Assembly: GCF_003286415.2 (NCBI RefSeq)
Contig: NZ_CP043450.1
Span: 4,340,001-4,404,000 of the forward strand
From: Mucilaginibacter rubeus
GTDB taxonomy: Bacteria > Bacteroidota > Bacteroidia > Sphingobacteriales > Sphingobacteriaceae
Reading direction: 5' to 3'
DNA length: 64,000 nucleotides
In this document: piece by piece, positions 42,255 to 50,140 of the stretch
How the letters are laid out: every line of letters begins with the position of its first letter
How positions within the stretch are numbered: position 1 is the stretch's first letter
The notes under the pieces: generated by a model
Told to the model about the DNA's origin: nothing
The model's input: the letters and a program-made list of their open reading frames with translations, nothing else
The model's database searches: none
Translations under genes and position numbers: made by a program

Positions 42255-45200
42255 TCACAAATTACCGAAGGTGAAATTTATGGTTGTACCCCGCCCGGGC
42301 GAGCTTTTCACAACCAGTGCTCCGTTAAGTTCAGTGACACGGCATTTTATATTGCGTAATCCATTTCCTCCTTCAGCAGCAGAAGCTGCTTGTGTCAGTT
42401 TATCTTCGTAATTAAAACCTACGCCATCATCGCATACCTTTAAATTAATTTTACTCCCCTTTAGCTGTATATCCACTGCTATTTTTTTGCAATGTGAGTG
42501 CTTGATGGCATTATTTAAAGTTTCTTTGAGGATCAGGAAAAAGTTCTTTCTTGTTTCCATTTCCAACGTCAGTTTCAACAACCGCTGATCGCAGGCCAGG
42601 GAGAATGCGATATTTTTGGCTACACATAATGGTTGCGCATAAGACCGGATCTTTTGTATGATACTGCTCATATGATCATTTTTGGGATTGATTGACCAAA
42701 CAATATCTGACATCTCCGAAATGGTATCATCGGCGGTTTCTCCTATTGTTTGCAGAACCTCGCTAAGCTTTTCTTTCTTTTGCTGCTGCTGATAGATGCG
42801 CGCGACTTTACTATAAATGGAAATGCTGCTTAAGGTTGAACCGATCTGGTCATGCAGGTCCTGCGCTATCCCATTCCGGATGGATTGACGCTTCAAGAAC
42901 TCATTAATACGGTAACGATAAAATAAATAGCAAAGCGGCCCGATAATTAAAACGATCAATGTATAAAACCACCAGGTACGCCAAAACGGAGGGTTTATAA
43001 CAATAACTATTGATGCAAATTTGTTAACAACGCTCCCTTTCCAGTTAGATGCCCTGACTTTGAAACGATAACGCCCGCCGGCCAGGTTTGAATAGCTGGC
43101 GTAGTTTCGCTTATCAGCATCTACCCAATCTTTGTCTACACCTTCGAGTATATAATCGTAATGCATGTGATTGCTGCTGTATTCCGGGGCCGAAAACTCA
43201 AGAGAAAAATAGTTTTGGTTATGATTTAACCTGATGGTTTTGTTTTCAAGCAAATGGCTGTATGAGGTATTGAATATCTTAAAATCGGTAAAATATACGT
43301 CCGGCTCATTTTCAATCTTTCCTATACCTACGGGGTTAAATTCTATATAAAAGTTTCTGCCGGCTGCATAAAGGTTTCCGCGGCAATCACGGTACATATA
43401 ACCTTTAACACCGCCGTTCGATTTTAAATCCGGCAGATCATAGCAACTGTACACACGGGTTTCCGGGTTATACTCATGCATATGACCATTACATATCATC
43501 CATAAATTTCCGCGGGCATCTGAGCATATACCTTCGGTCAGGTTGCTTGATCCGGGAATATGAGAAAAACGCAGCTCATTTTTATTAAAATAGTTAAGGC
43601 CGCCGCCATAGGTGCTTATCCACAGGTTTCCTTTTCTATCCCCCTCAATGTCATAAACATCATTACTGCTTATGGATTCATGATCGTATATATCGTTTGT
43701 AAAATAGCTGAAGATAGTAGCCCCCTGCTGCAAAGCGCCCAAACCATATTTATCCGTAGCCAGCCACAGGGTACCATTTTTATCCTTGTAAAATTTCTTT
43801 ACTACGTTGTCCTTAACATTTAATCTTTTTATTCCCTCCTGCGCTATCCCCGAAATCCATTTCTTGTCCACGAAATCATAATATGTCAGATAATGGCCAT
43901 AGGGCGATACAACCAATGCCGGATGATTGCCGATGGTATCGCGTACAATAGATACTATCCTCGACCCCATCAGCCTTTTCATCAACATGTCATCATTGGT
44001 ATTTGGCAATAGCGTCGCCCGATTTAAAACAGGATTGTACCGGAATAAGGAATAATCGGTACCTAAATAGAAAGTACCATCATTATCTACATAAAATTTG
44101 GTTACCGACAAGGCATTTCCCTTGTAGGCTACAATCCGATGCTCGTAATTATCGCTTTTACTGTGCTTGATATAAATGCCTTCACTTGTTGCTATCCAAA
44201 GGGCATTATCTTTAGGGTTACGGTAAAAATCGAAGATATAGATATCTTTCTTTGCTGGTTTTGGCAAATTATACTGATTGAACGGCGAATAAACCGGGTC
44301 GTAAATACTGATCCCATTATCCGTACCTATCCATATAATTCCGCTCCGGTCGGTAAACACCACGTTGATATGGTCGTCAACAAGCGAACCCTCCTGATCG
44401 GTGTGCCGGTAGGTGATAAATTGCATTTCGGCGGGATCAAATGTGGTTACGCCGCTACCCTGTGTGCCCATCCAGATCTTACCCTGTTTGTCTATGGCGA
44501 AGGAAGCGATGACGTCGCGGGGGATTTTCTTTTCGGCCCCACCCGGAAGAAATACCTGCTCAATTCCAGTGTGTAACTGATAAGTATATAGTTTTTTATC
44601 CCTGTCGCCGTACCACATCCTGTTGCTGCGGTCTTTGAAGATCGATGCTATTGAACTGCGGGGCAATTTACCGTCGGTGCCAATGTAGTGCTTATCAATA
44701 CGGAAACCCAGGGTATGCGTATTGATTTTCAGCAAACCGCCATCTTCCCGACCTGCCCACAAAGTATCGGCCCCGGCCATAGCCAGCGAGAGGATATCTC
44801 TGCCGCCTGATTTAACGGGCACATCAAATCTTTCGCTTTTTTTATTTAGCCGTACCACAAAGCTGTTACTTGTGGCAAGCCACAAATTACCGTCATTATC
44901 CTCCGCGATTTTATTGATATGATTTTCGGGGATTCCGCCCGGCTTGTGCGCATTAAACTTGTATTGCTTAAATTGTTTTGATGCCTCCAAATGGTAGTCA
45001 TACCGTGTTATACCTCCGTCGGCAGTAGCAATCCAGAGGTTGCCTGCTTTGTCTTCAAGAAGATCGGTAATGATGTTGCCTGATACGCAAGTAGTATCAT
45101 TGGGCTGGTTTTTATATACGGTAAAAAAGTGGCCATCATAACGGTTCAGCCCGTCTTCCGTTCCGAACCATAAAAAGCCGCGTTTGTCCTGCAGAATACA

Positions 45201-45338
45201 ATTAACCTTAGGATGCGACAGGCCGTATTCTGTTCCGATATTCCTGAAAAAAGGAGTTGAAGCCGGGCATGAAATAGAAAAGCCGGTCAGTAATAACCAG
45301 AGAAAAATCTCAGCGATAAAAAGAACAAACGGCTTCAC
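42255..45338 (-). CDS. Two-component propeller sensor histidine kinase (HisKA_3)
   Basis: 1027 residues from a GTG start; an in-frame stop lies 15 bp upstream and no nearby ATG exists. Signal peptide, then about 14 two-component-regulator propeller repeats (ILQDKRGFLWFGTEDGLNRYD, LLEDKAGNLWIATADGGITRYD and so on) forming two seven-bladed propellers (about 30-690). A Y_Y_Y domain follows (about 700-780: FSLEFSAPEYSSNHMHYDYILEG), then a transmembrane helix (WWFYTLIVLIIGPLCYLFY), HisKA_3 with His in IAQDLHDQIGSTLSSISIY, and HATPase_c. It is like hybrid HTCS sensors but with no fused receiver or AraC output; those functions are supplied by the next gene. It senses a periplasmic ligand. Confidence 0.93.
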   Translation of the reverse strand: MKPFVLFIAEIFLWLLLTGFSISCPASTPFFRNIGTEYGLSHPKVNCILQDKRGFLWFGTEDGLNRYDGHFFTVYKNQPNDTTCVSGNIITDLLEDKAGNLWIATADGGITRYDYHLEASKQFKQYKFNAHKPGGIPENHINKIAEDNDGNLWLATSNSFVVRLNKKSERFDVPVKSGGRDILSLAMAGADTLWAGREDGGLLKINTHTLGFRIDKHYIGTDGKLPRSSIASIFKDRSNRMWYGDRDKKLYTYQLHTGIEQVFLPGGAEKKIPRDVIASFAIDKQGKIWMGTQGSGVTTFDPAEMQFITYRHTDQEGSLVDDHINVVFTDRSGIIWIGTDNGISIYDPVYSPFNQYNLPKPAKKDIYIFDFYRNPKDNALWIATSEGIYIKHSKSDNYEHRIVAYKGNALSVTKFYVDNDGTFYLGTDYSLFRYNPVLNRATLLPNTNDDMLMKRLMGSRIVSIVRDTIGNHPALVVSPYGHYLTYYDFVDKKWISGIAQEGIKRLNVKDNVVKKFYKDKNGTLWLATDKYGLGALQQGATIFSYFTNDIYDHESISSNDVYDIEGDRKGNLWISTYGGGLNYFNKNELRFSHIPGSSNLTEGICSDARGNLWMICNGHMHEYNPETRVYSCYDLPDLKSNGGVKGYMYRDCRGNLYAAGRNFYIEFNPVGIGKIENEPDVYFTDFKIFNTSYSHLLENKTIRLNHNQNYFSLEFSAPEYSSNHMHYDYILEGVDKDWVDADKRNYASYSNLAGGRYRFKVRASNWKGSVVNKFASIVIVINPPFWRTWWFYTLIVLIIGPLCYLFYRYRINEFLKRQSIRNGIAQDLHDQIGSTLSSISIYSKVARIYQQQQKKEKLSEVLQTIGETADDTISEMSDIVWSINPKNDHMSSIIQKIRSYAQPLCVAKNIAFSLACDQRLLKLTLEMETRKNFFLILKETLNNAIKHSHCKKIAVDIQLKGSKINLKVCDDGVGFNYEDKLTQAASAAEGGNGLRNIKCRVTELNGALVVKSSPGRGTTINFTFGNL

Positions 45339-45381
45339 GGCGAATATGATTTATTAGTGGGTTCTACAGGAATTGAAAAAG

Positions 45382-45427
45382 CAAAATTGCAGTTGATATA
45401 ATGAAAGTTTCATAACCAATAGTGGGG
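45382..45427 (-). promoter_or_regulatory. Class II operator-promoter of the sensor kinase-regulator operon
   Basis: Minus strand operator CCCCACTATTGGTTAT (45427 to 45412). The central GG at 45417 is 28 bp upstream of CAATTTTG (45389 to 45382). It implies autoregulation. Confidence 0.75.
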
Positions 45428-45487
45428 AGATTACAGCCGGTAAAAATGACAAAACTTATCAGGGGCTGTCTGGGGAATATTTATTTA

Positions 45488-45530
45488 AAACACGGGACGG
45501 CCTGCAAAACAGCCGCCCCGGTTTTCTATT
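45488..45530 (-). terminator. Terminator of the alpha/beta hydrolase gene
   Basis: Minus strand GGGGCGGCTG with CAGGCCGTCCC, then TGTTTT, 17 bp after the stop at 45547. Confidence 0.6.
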
Positions 45531-45546
45531 ACAAAGCAAAAAGAGA

Positions 45547-46335
45547 TTATTTTTTACCCTGATCTTTGGCGGCTGCTTCAATTACACGTGCTACAGCCGC
45601 TGGTTGCGACATAAATATAACGTGACTTCCCTTAACCTCGGTTACTACGGCACCGGCACGTTTGTACATAGCACGCTCCAATTCAGGATTGATGGCTTTA
45701 TCTTCAGTAGCTACAACTGCGTAAGTTGGTTTGCTTTTCCAGGCGGCCTGTGTTAAAGGCGCAACAAAGCTTGAACCCACAATTGGTTGCTGAGAATCAA
45801 ACATAAACGCTGCTTTTGCCTCGCTTAGATCGGCAGAAAAACATTCATGGAAAAGTGCCTTGTCAAAATAGGCATAACCATTTTTATCGGCAGGCAGGAT
45901 ACCATTTTTTGGAAGCGCCGGGCCAGATTGGTAAGCGTCTAAAGTTGATTGACCAACCTCAGGAGCAAAAGCCGCAACATATACCAGGCTTGCTACTTTT
46001 GGAGATACACCGGCTTCGGTAATTACCGAACCACCCCATGAATGGCCTACTAATACAGCCGGGCCATCTTGTTTTTCCAGGGCGCGGTTAGTAGCAGCAA
46101 CATCGTCGTTTAAGGAGGTAAGCGGATTTTGAACAAGTGTTACGTTATAACCATCTTTTTTCAAGATCTTGTATACGCCCTCCCAACCAGATGCATCTGC
46201 AAAGGCTCCGTGTACTATAACAATATTTTTTACAGGGGCTGTGGTTTGTGCTACGCTGTTTTTAGGGCTAAATGCAAATAAAAGCGCTGCTGCAGCGGCT
46301 AAAGTTAATTTGGCGAAATTAGTTTGAGTCTTCAT
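45547..46335 (-). CDS. Secreted alpha/beta hydrolase (esterase-like)
   Basis: 262 residues with signal peptide ending NSVAQ. The alpha/beta-hydrolase fold: oxyanion segment IVIVHGAFADASGW, nucleophile Ser in VGHSWGGSV, acid in VVATEDKAI, catalytic His in VKGSHVIFMSQP. It resembles the EstC/salicylate-esterase-like group with the HGAFADASGW opening. Periplasmic, substrate unknown. Its promoter carries the class I element and it is divergent from the secreted protein at 46773, whose promoter also has it. Confidence 0.86.
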   Translation of the reverse strand: MKTQTNFAKLTLAAAAALLFAFSPKNSVAQTTAPVKNIVIVHGAFADASGWEGVYKILKKDGYNVTLVQNPLTSLNDDVAATNRALEKQDGPAVLVGHSWGGSVITEAGVSPKVASLVYVAAFAPEVGQSTLDAYQSGPALPKNGILPADKNGYAYFDKALFHECFSADLSEAKAAFMFDSQQPIVGSSFVAPLTQAAWKSKPTYAVVATEDKAINPELERAMYKRAGAVVTEVKGSHVIFMSQPAAVARVIEAAAKDQGKK

Positions 46336-46362
46336 TTTGTTGTGTTTTTCTTAATTTTCACT

Positions 46363-46421
46363 CAAAATTATGATCCGCCACAGCCTGTAATCAATCTATC
46401 TCCGTCAACCCGACAAACTCG
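46363..46421 (-). promoter_or_regulatory. Class I element and promoter of the alpha/beta hydrolase
   Basis: Minus strand element CGAGTTTGTCGGGTTGACG (46421 to 46403) with position 12 (46410) 40 bp upstream of the -7 element TAATTTTG (46370 to 46363). ATG follows 28 bp later. Confidence 0.65.
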
Positions 46422-46652
46422 TCATTGAATTAGACATTTTAAATATTGGATGATTCCGGAGACCGGTCTTATCACGGAAGCGCCTACCCGTTTACTTTAT
46501 ATAAGCGTACGCACTCATTTCGGCCCGCCACTATTACCTGGAATAACAGTTCAAATCTGATATATATTCAACCAGCAGTCCTCAATTTTCACTTATTATA
46601 ATATCAGCCACGTTCCCTGTCTGTTCGGCGCACGCATTGGCCATTCCAGGGT

Positions 46653-46712
46653 TTGGTTTGTCTGTTTAACCATGTTAAAGATTGAGTATAACAGGCTGCA
46701 ACAATACTTTTG
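46653..46712 (+). promoter_or_regulatory. Class I element and promoter of the secreted 152-residue protein
   Basis: Element TTGGTTTGTCTGTTTAACC (46653-46671), position 12 being 41 bp upstream of the -7 element TACTTTTG (46705-46712). The rest of the 437-bp gap 46336-46772 shows no gene. Confidence 0.65.
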
Positions 46713-46772
46713 ACCAAGTTATTTAAACAAAACAGGCGCTAAACGCCAGAACATACCTTAAACAAAACAGTC

Positions 46773-47231
46773 ATGAAAAAATTAATCTTAGCCGCAGTAG
46801 TTTCATTATTTGCAATAAATACAAATGCTCAAATCGCGCAACCTCAAACATTAAACACCACAGAACAGGCGGTTACATTTAGTGTCAACGTAACTTCGAT
46901 GCTGAAGATCACCATGCCGCGTGTTGGCCAGGCCGAAACCGCAAAATTAGCAACTGCTTATACAACACTTCCGTATTATAAATTCACTAATCAGCAACAA
47001 TCTTCGTCGTTTAGTAACCCTTATAGCAATGAAGATATCCGTATCAACCTTTATGCTATGCCAAATCACGCATTCATCAAAACCCAGGATAATAGAGAAC
47101 TAACCGAAAGGCTCAAAGTTATTTTCCCTTTAAATAGCCTTGCAGGTCAATCAGCTAAAGCGACTTTCGCAAGCAATCATTTCTCCGAAAACCACAATTA
47201 TCGCTTAGAGAATATGGTAGCCGGAATCTGA
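46773..47231 (+). CDS. Secreted protein of unknown function
   Basis: 152 residues with signal peptide MKKLILAAVVSLFAINTNAQ. The mature part is rich in Thr, Ser, Asn and Gln (TFSVNVTSMLKITMPR, TTLPYYKFTNQQQSSSFSN), with predicted beta strands. No Cys, no known motif. It contains LPYYKF, faintly like APYYKF in the secreted protein at 49593. It is transcribed from a class I promoter divergent to the alpha/beta hydrolase, so it belongs to the same response. Real gene on the basis of signal peptide and promoter. Function not assignable. Confidence 0.6.
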   Translation: MKKLILAAVVSLFAINTNAQIAQPQTLNTTEQAVTFSVNVTSMLKITMPRVGQAETAKLATAYTTLPYYKFTNQQQSSSFSNPYSNEDIRINLYAMPNHAFIKTQDNRELTERLKVIFPLNSLAGQSAKATFASNHFSENHNYRLENMVAGI

Positions 47232-47254
47232 TTTCAAACCCAGATTGTCGGCGC

Positions 47255-47686
47255 TTAATTACTGTGCTTTTTTTGCTCTGCGGTTACCGCAATTTCAACA
47301 CTCGCACCCAATGGCAGATCAGCCACGGCAATGCAGGTCCGGGCCGGGTATGGGGTGTTGAAATATTTGGTGTAAACCTTGTTAAATTCGGCATAGCGGT
47401 TAATATCTTTCAGATAGATAACCACATTAATTACCGAAGAAAAATCAGATCCTGACTCTTTCAATAGTCTTGAGATGTTTTGCATAACCTCATTTACCTC
47501 GGCTTCAAAGCCTGTGGTAACCAGCTTACCGGTTGTTGCGGATATCCCTACCTGACCGGATGTGTAGACAATCCCGTTGCTTACCTTGTAAACGCTGTAA
47601 GGTCTAACCGTGTTAACAGATTGAGCACTCGCGTTGATGGAGAAAGTCGCCAAAAAGAATAATAGTATTAAACCTGATCGTATCAT
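47255..47686 (-). CDS. Exported RidA/YjgF/UK114-family protein
   Basis: 143 residues. RidA fold with the conserved Arg (R116 in PYPARTCIAVADLP) and Glu (E131 in GASVEIAVTAE), so it should act as an imine/enamine deaminase or related acid-base catalyst. Unusually it starts with a cleavable signal peptide (MIRSGLILLFFLATFSINASAQ), placing it in the periplasm, whereas classical RidA protects cytosolic PLP enzymes. It lies downstream of the MFS gene but has its own class II promoter. It probably acts on a compound handled by the neighbouring exported enzymes. Confidence 0.87.
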   Translation of the reverse strand: MIRSGLILLFFLATFSINASAQSVNTVRPYSVYKVSNGIVYTSGQVGISATTGKLVTTGFEAEVNEVMQNISRLLKESGSDFSSVINVVIYLKDINRYAEFNKVYTKYFNTPYPARTCIAVADLPLGASVEIAVTAEQKKHSN

Positions 47687-47723
47687 GTTATCGTAATTTA
47701 AATTCTAACTGAATTGTAACCGG

Positions 47724-47769
47724 CAAAATTCATTTTTCGTACAAAAAGAAAACATCCCCACTTTGGGGG
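47724..47769 (-). promoter_or_regulatory. Class II operator-promoter of the exported RidA gene
   Basis: Minus strand operator CCCCCAAAGTGGGGAT (47769 to 47754). GG at 47759 is 28 bp upstream of GAATTTTG (47731 to 47724). The site is a strong dyad (CATCCCC/GGGGGATG) that could be misread as a terminator of the MFS gene, but no T run follows and the spacing equals the other class II sites. Confidence 0.7.
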
Positions 47770-47800
47770 ATGCTTGCCTTATCAAATCATTGAAAACAGG

Positions 47801-49048
47801 TTATATATCTTCGGTGTAATCCAGGTTGGTTCCGAAGCTTTCTTTTATCCCGAACAGGGCCCAAAATGCAAGGATCAATGTAAGCGCGCCTATAACTATT
47901 CCGGCAGATACCAGTGAACCATTAAAAAGCCCCCTGCAATATTGAAAGAAAAGCAGCAGAGGAACAACCGCTCCCCTCACAAAATTAGGCACGGTGGTGG
48001 CTACTGTAGCCCGGATATTGGTGCCAAATTGCTCTGCGGCAATGGTTAAAAAAAGCACCCAATAACCGGCAGCGAACCCAAAGAACGCGCACACAACATA
48101 AAATTGAAACAAACTGAGATTCTGGAGAAACAAGTAAACCGAAATGGCGGCCATTGTAAGTGTCAAAAATATAGCAACCACTTTTACACGGCTCTTCAGG
48201 TACTGACTGAGCAAACCACTGCAGATATCGCCAATTACAGTACCGCCATAGGTTACCGCTACAGCTGTTCCGGCGCTTACTATGCCTTTTACGTTTAGTT
48301 CTTTACTAAACTCGGGCGATAAGGTGATCAGGATTCCTACACCAAACCACAGTGGCAAGCCAATCAAAATACATTTAAGGTATTTTACAAACCGATCACG
48401 GCTTGTAAACAAAGCAAAAAAATCGCCCCGCCTGATTCCCGGCTTTTTCGACTCGCTGAACATACCGGATTCCGACACACTTATCCTAAGCAGCAAAAGC
48501 AATATGCCCAGCACACCGCCTATGATAAACGCGGTACGCCAATCAAAATAAACCGCAACAAAATGGGCCGCAATAGCACCGCTGATCCCTACCCCGGCAA
48601 TAATGGTGGTGGCATAACCACGTTTTTGTGCCGGCATCAGTTCAACAACCAGCGTAATACCTGCGCCAAGCTCGCCCGCAAGCCCGAATCCGGCAATGAA
48701 CCGGAATACAGCGTATAAACTAACTGTATCCACAAATGCATTGGCGATGTTGGCAAGTGAATATATCAGGATCGATCCGAAGAGTACGGTTAATCGCCCG
48801 CGCTTATCTCCCCATATTCCCCAGCATATCCCCCCTATCATTAAACCTGCCATTTGTACGTTTAATAAGAAAATACCCGGCGCAACCGCCCCGGCGCCGG
48901 TAAAACCTAATGATTTTAAACTCGGTATCCTTACAATGCTGAACAAAAGCAGGTCATAAATATCTACAAAGTAACCTAATGATGCCACTATAATAGCGGC
49001 AAGTGGAAGCGCACTCTTTAAGGAGATGTTCCCTTGACTATTTTTCAT
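47801..49048 (-). CDS. MFS transporter, AAHS/sugar-porter-like
   Basis: 415 residues with about 12 transmembrane helices. The signature between helices 2 and 3 is GGICWGIWGDKRGRLTVLFGS (MFS motif GxxxDRxGRR-like), and FIAGFGLAGELGAGITLVVELMPAQKRG is typical of the aromatic-acid and sialic-acid symporter groups. A second motif A-like loop, GDICSGLLSQYLKSRVK, precedes helix 8. It likely imports or exports a small organic acid or the detoxification product. Controlled from a class II site and divergent from the operon at 49287. Confidence 0.88.
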   Translation of the reverse strand: MKNSQGNISLKSALPLAAIIVASLGYFVDIYDLLLFSIVRIPSLKSLGFTGAGAVAPGIFLLNVQMAGLMIGGICWGIWGDKRGRLTVLFGSILIYSLANIANAFVDTVSLYAVFRFIAGFGLAGELGAGITLVVELMPAQKRGYATTIIAGVGISGAIAAHFVAVYFDWRTAFIIGGVLGILLLLLRISVSESGMFSESKKPGIRRGDFFALFTSRDRFVKYLKCILIGLPLWFGVGILITLSPEFSKELNVKGIVSAGTAVAVTYGGTVIGDICSGLLSQYLKSRVKVVAIFLTLTMAAISVYLFLQNLSLFQFYVVCAFFGFAAGYWVLFLTIAAEQFGTNIRATVATTVPNFVRGAVVPLLLFFQYCRGLFNGSLVSAGIVIGALTLILAFWALFGIKESFGTNLDYTEDI

Positions 49049-49111
49049 ATGTATTAATTTTTTAAGCGTAAATCCTGCCGGTTTTAAAAACCTTTAAAAT
49101 TTTCAGAGGCA

Positions 49112-49157
49112 CAAAAGTCGGGGAATAACATGCTGGCGGGTATTACCAAAAATGGGG
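49112..49157 (-). promoter_or_regulatory. Class II operator-promoter of the MFS gene
   Basis: Minus strand operator CCCCATTTTTGGTAAT (49157 to 49142). GG at 49147 is 28 bp upstream of GACTTTTG (49119 to 49112). Confidence 0.75.
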
Positions 49158-49220
49158 AGATAAGACGCTTAACCACCTGTCGCAAGCACATAGGCAATCT
49201 AACCGCTTTTAGGCTCTCCT

Positions 49221-49266
49221 ACCCGGATTAGGGGATGTACGGGCTTTTTGTTGACTAATACTTTTG
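49221..49266 (+). promoter_or_regulatory. Class II operator-promoter of the 49287-50006 operon
   Basis: Operator ACCCGGATTAGGGGAT (49221-49236). GG at 49231 is 28 bp upstream of TACTTTTG (49259-49266). Confidence 0.75.
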
Positions 49267-49286
49267 CATTCTAAAATTACGATGAC

Positions 49287-49586
49287 ATGCAAATTAACCA
49301 AAGCGATGGCAATGGTTTCAATATCAACATAAGGACCATACCCGCTGACGATAAGGATACTGAAACCATTAAACTTTTTTCGGCCGATGACCTCGGCGAA
49401 CAGGTCAAGGCATTTATCGCTTCTGCGTTAGCTTCAGCGCAAGGCCTCCATGTTGTAGTAAGCTTTGAGAAGTGGGATAACACCTGTGTGCTGGAGGAAA
49501 CCCTTTACCGGATTATACCCAAAAAGGAAACCGGACAAAATGCAGACTACAACAGAAACTATTGGATAGAAACTAAGATCAAATAA
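49287..49586 (+). CDS. Small soluble protein of unknown function
   Basis: 99 residues, no signal peptide. Starts MQINQSDGNGFNINIRTIPADD, with a central helix EQVKAFIASALASAQGLHVVVSFEKWDN. No known motif recognised. It is followed after 6 bp by the secreted coiled-coil protein, so the two form an operon, and it has a class II promoter 28 bp upstream. The gene is real on promoter and operon evidence. The role is unknown. Confidence 0.6.
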   Translation: MQINQSDGNGFNINIRTIPADDKDTETIKLFSADDLGEQVKAFIASALASAQGLHVVVSFEKWDNTCVLEETLYRIIPKKETGQNADYNRNYWIETKIK

Positions 49587-49592
49587 ATAACA

Positions 49593-50006
49593 ATGTACCG
49601 GATACTATTTTCCACTTTAATACTGATTGGTATTTTCAAATCAGTAAATGCGCAAAGCAATAATGCTCTTAACAATTCAGGCGCTTCATCACCATTAAAA
49701 AACGCGTCAGCTATTATCGATAAGCTAAATCCGCTGTTCATTGAAACAACTTCTCAGGGATCAGCCCCATATTATAAGTTTGGCCTTGATTTATCCAGCA
49801 CAAAGTCTTTGATGCCGGATGTTATACGCACCGGAAGCAACTGGTATGCACAAGGCAAAAGCACACAAAAAGCACTCAATTTTGAAACGATAGACTATGC
49901 GCAACTTGTGCCGGTATTGATTGCGGCCATGCAGGAACAGCAAGCCCAAATTGCCGAATTAAAGCAACAAGTTGCTGATTTGAAAAAAGAATCGGCAAGT
50001 CGGTAG
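49593..50006 (+). CDS. Secreted protein with S74/tail-fiber-type C-terminal coiled coil
   Basis: 137 residues with signal peptide MYRILFSTLILIGIFKSVNAQ. The last 45 residues (FETIDYAQLVPVLIAAMQEQQAQIAELKQQVADLKKE) match the C-terminal segment of S74 intramolecular chaperone domains from tail fibers and Bacteroidota surface proteins, typically YxxLxPLLIxAIQEQQxxIexLK. The autoproteolytic part of S74 itself is missing. It may trimerise through the coiled coil in the periplasm or at the surface. Second gene of the class II operon starting at 49287. Confidence 0.6.
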   Translation: MYRILFSTLILIGIFKSVNAQSNNALNNSGASSPLKNASAIIDKLNPLFIETTSQGSAPYYKFGLDLSSTKSLMPDVIRTGSNWYAQGKSTQKALNFETIDYAQLVPVLIAAMQEQQAQIAELKQQVADLKKESASR

Positions 50007-50057
50007 TACCACGGCAACAAGCCTTAAAGATAGGGACTGAGATGTCTAAGTCAGCGT

Positions 50058-50117
50058 CCAATTTGTCTGGTTAAGCTATGTATCGGTGGTTACAGGTATC
50101 GTTAAGGGATACTTTCG
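50058..50117 (+). promoter_or_regulatory. Class I element and promoter of the epoxide hydrolase gene
   Basis: Element CCAATTTGTCTGGTTAAGC (50058-50076). GG at 50069 is 41 bp upstream of TACTTTCG (50110-50117). ATG at 50141. Confidence 0.7.
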
Positions 50118-50140
50118 CATAGTTAATTAAATAAATTACT

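Noticed and set aside
46733..46746. GGCG-CTAAA-CGCC mini-hairpin in the leader of the secreted protein
   Set aside because: Only four base pairs. No evidence of a riboswitch or attenuator.
47752..47771. CATCCCC/GGGGGATG hairpin as terminator of the MFS gene
   Set aside because: No T run follows, and the dyad has the exact class II sequence and spacing for the RidA promoter, so it was called an operator.
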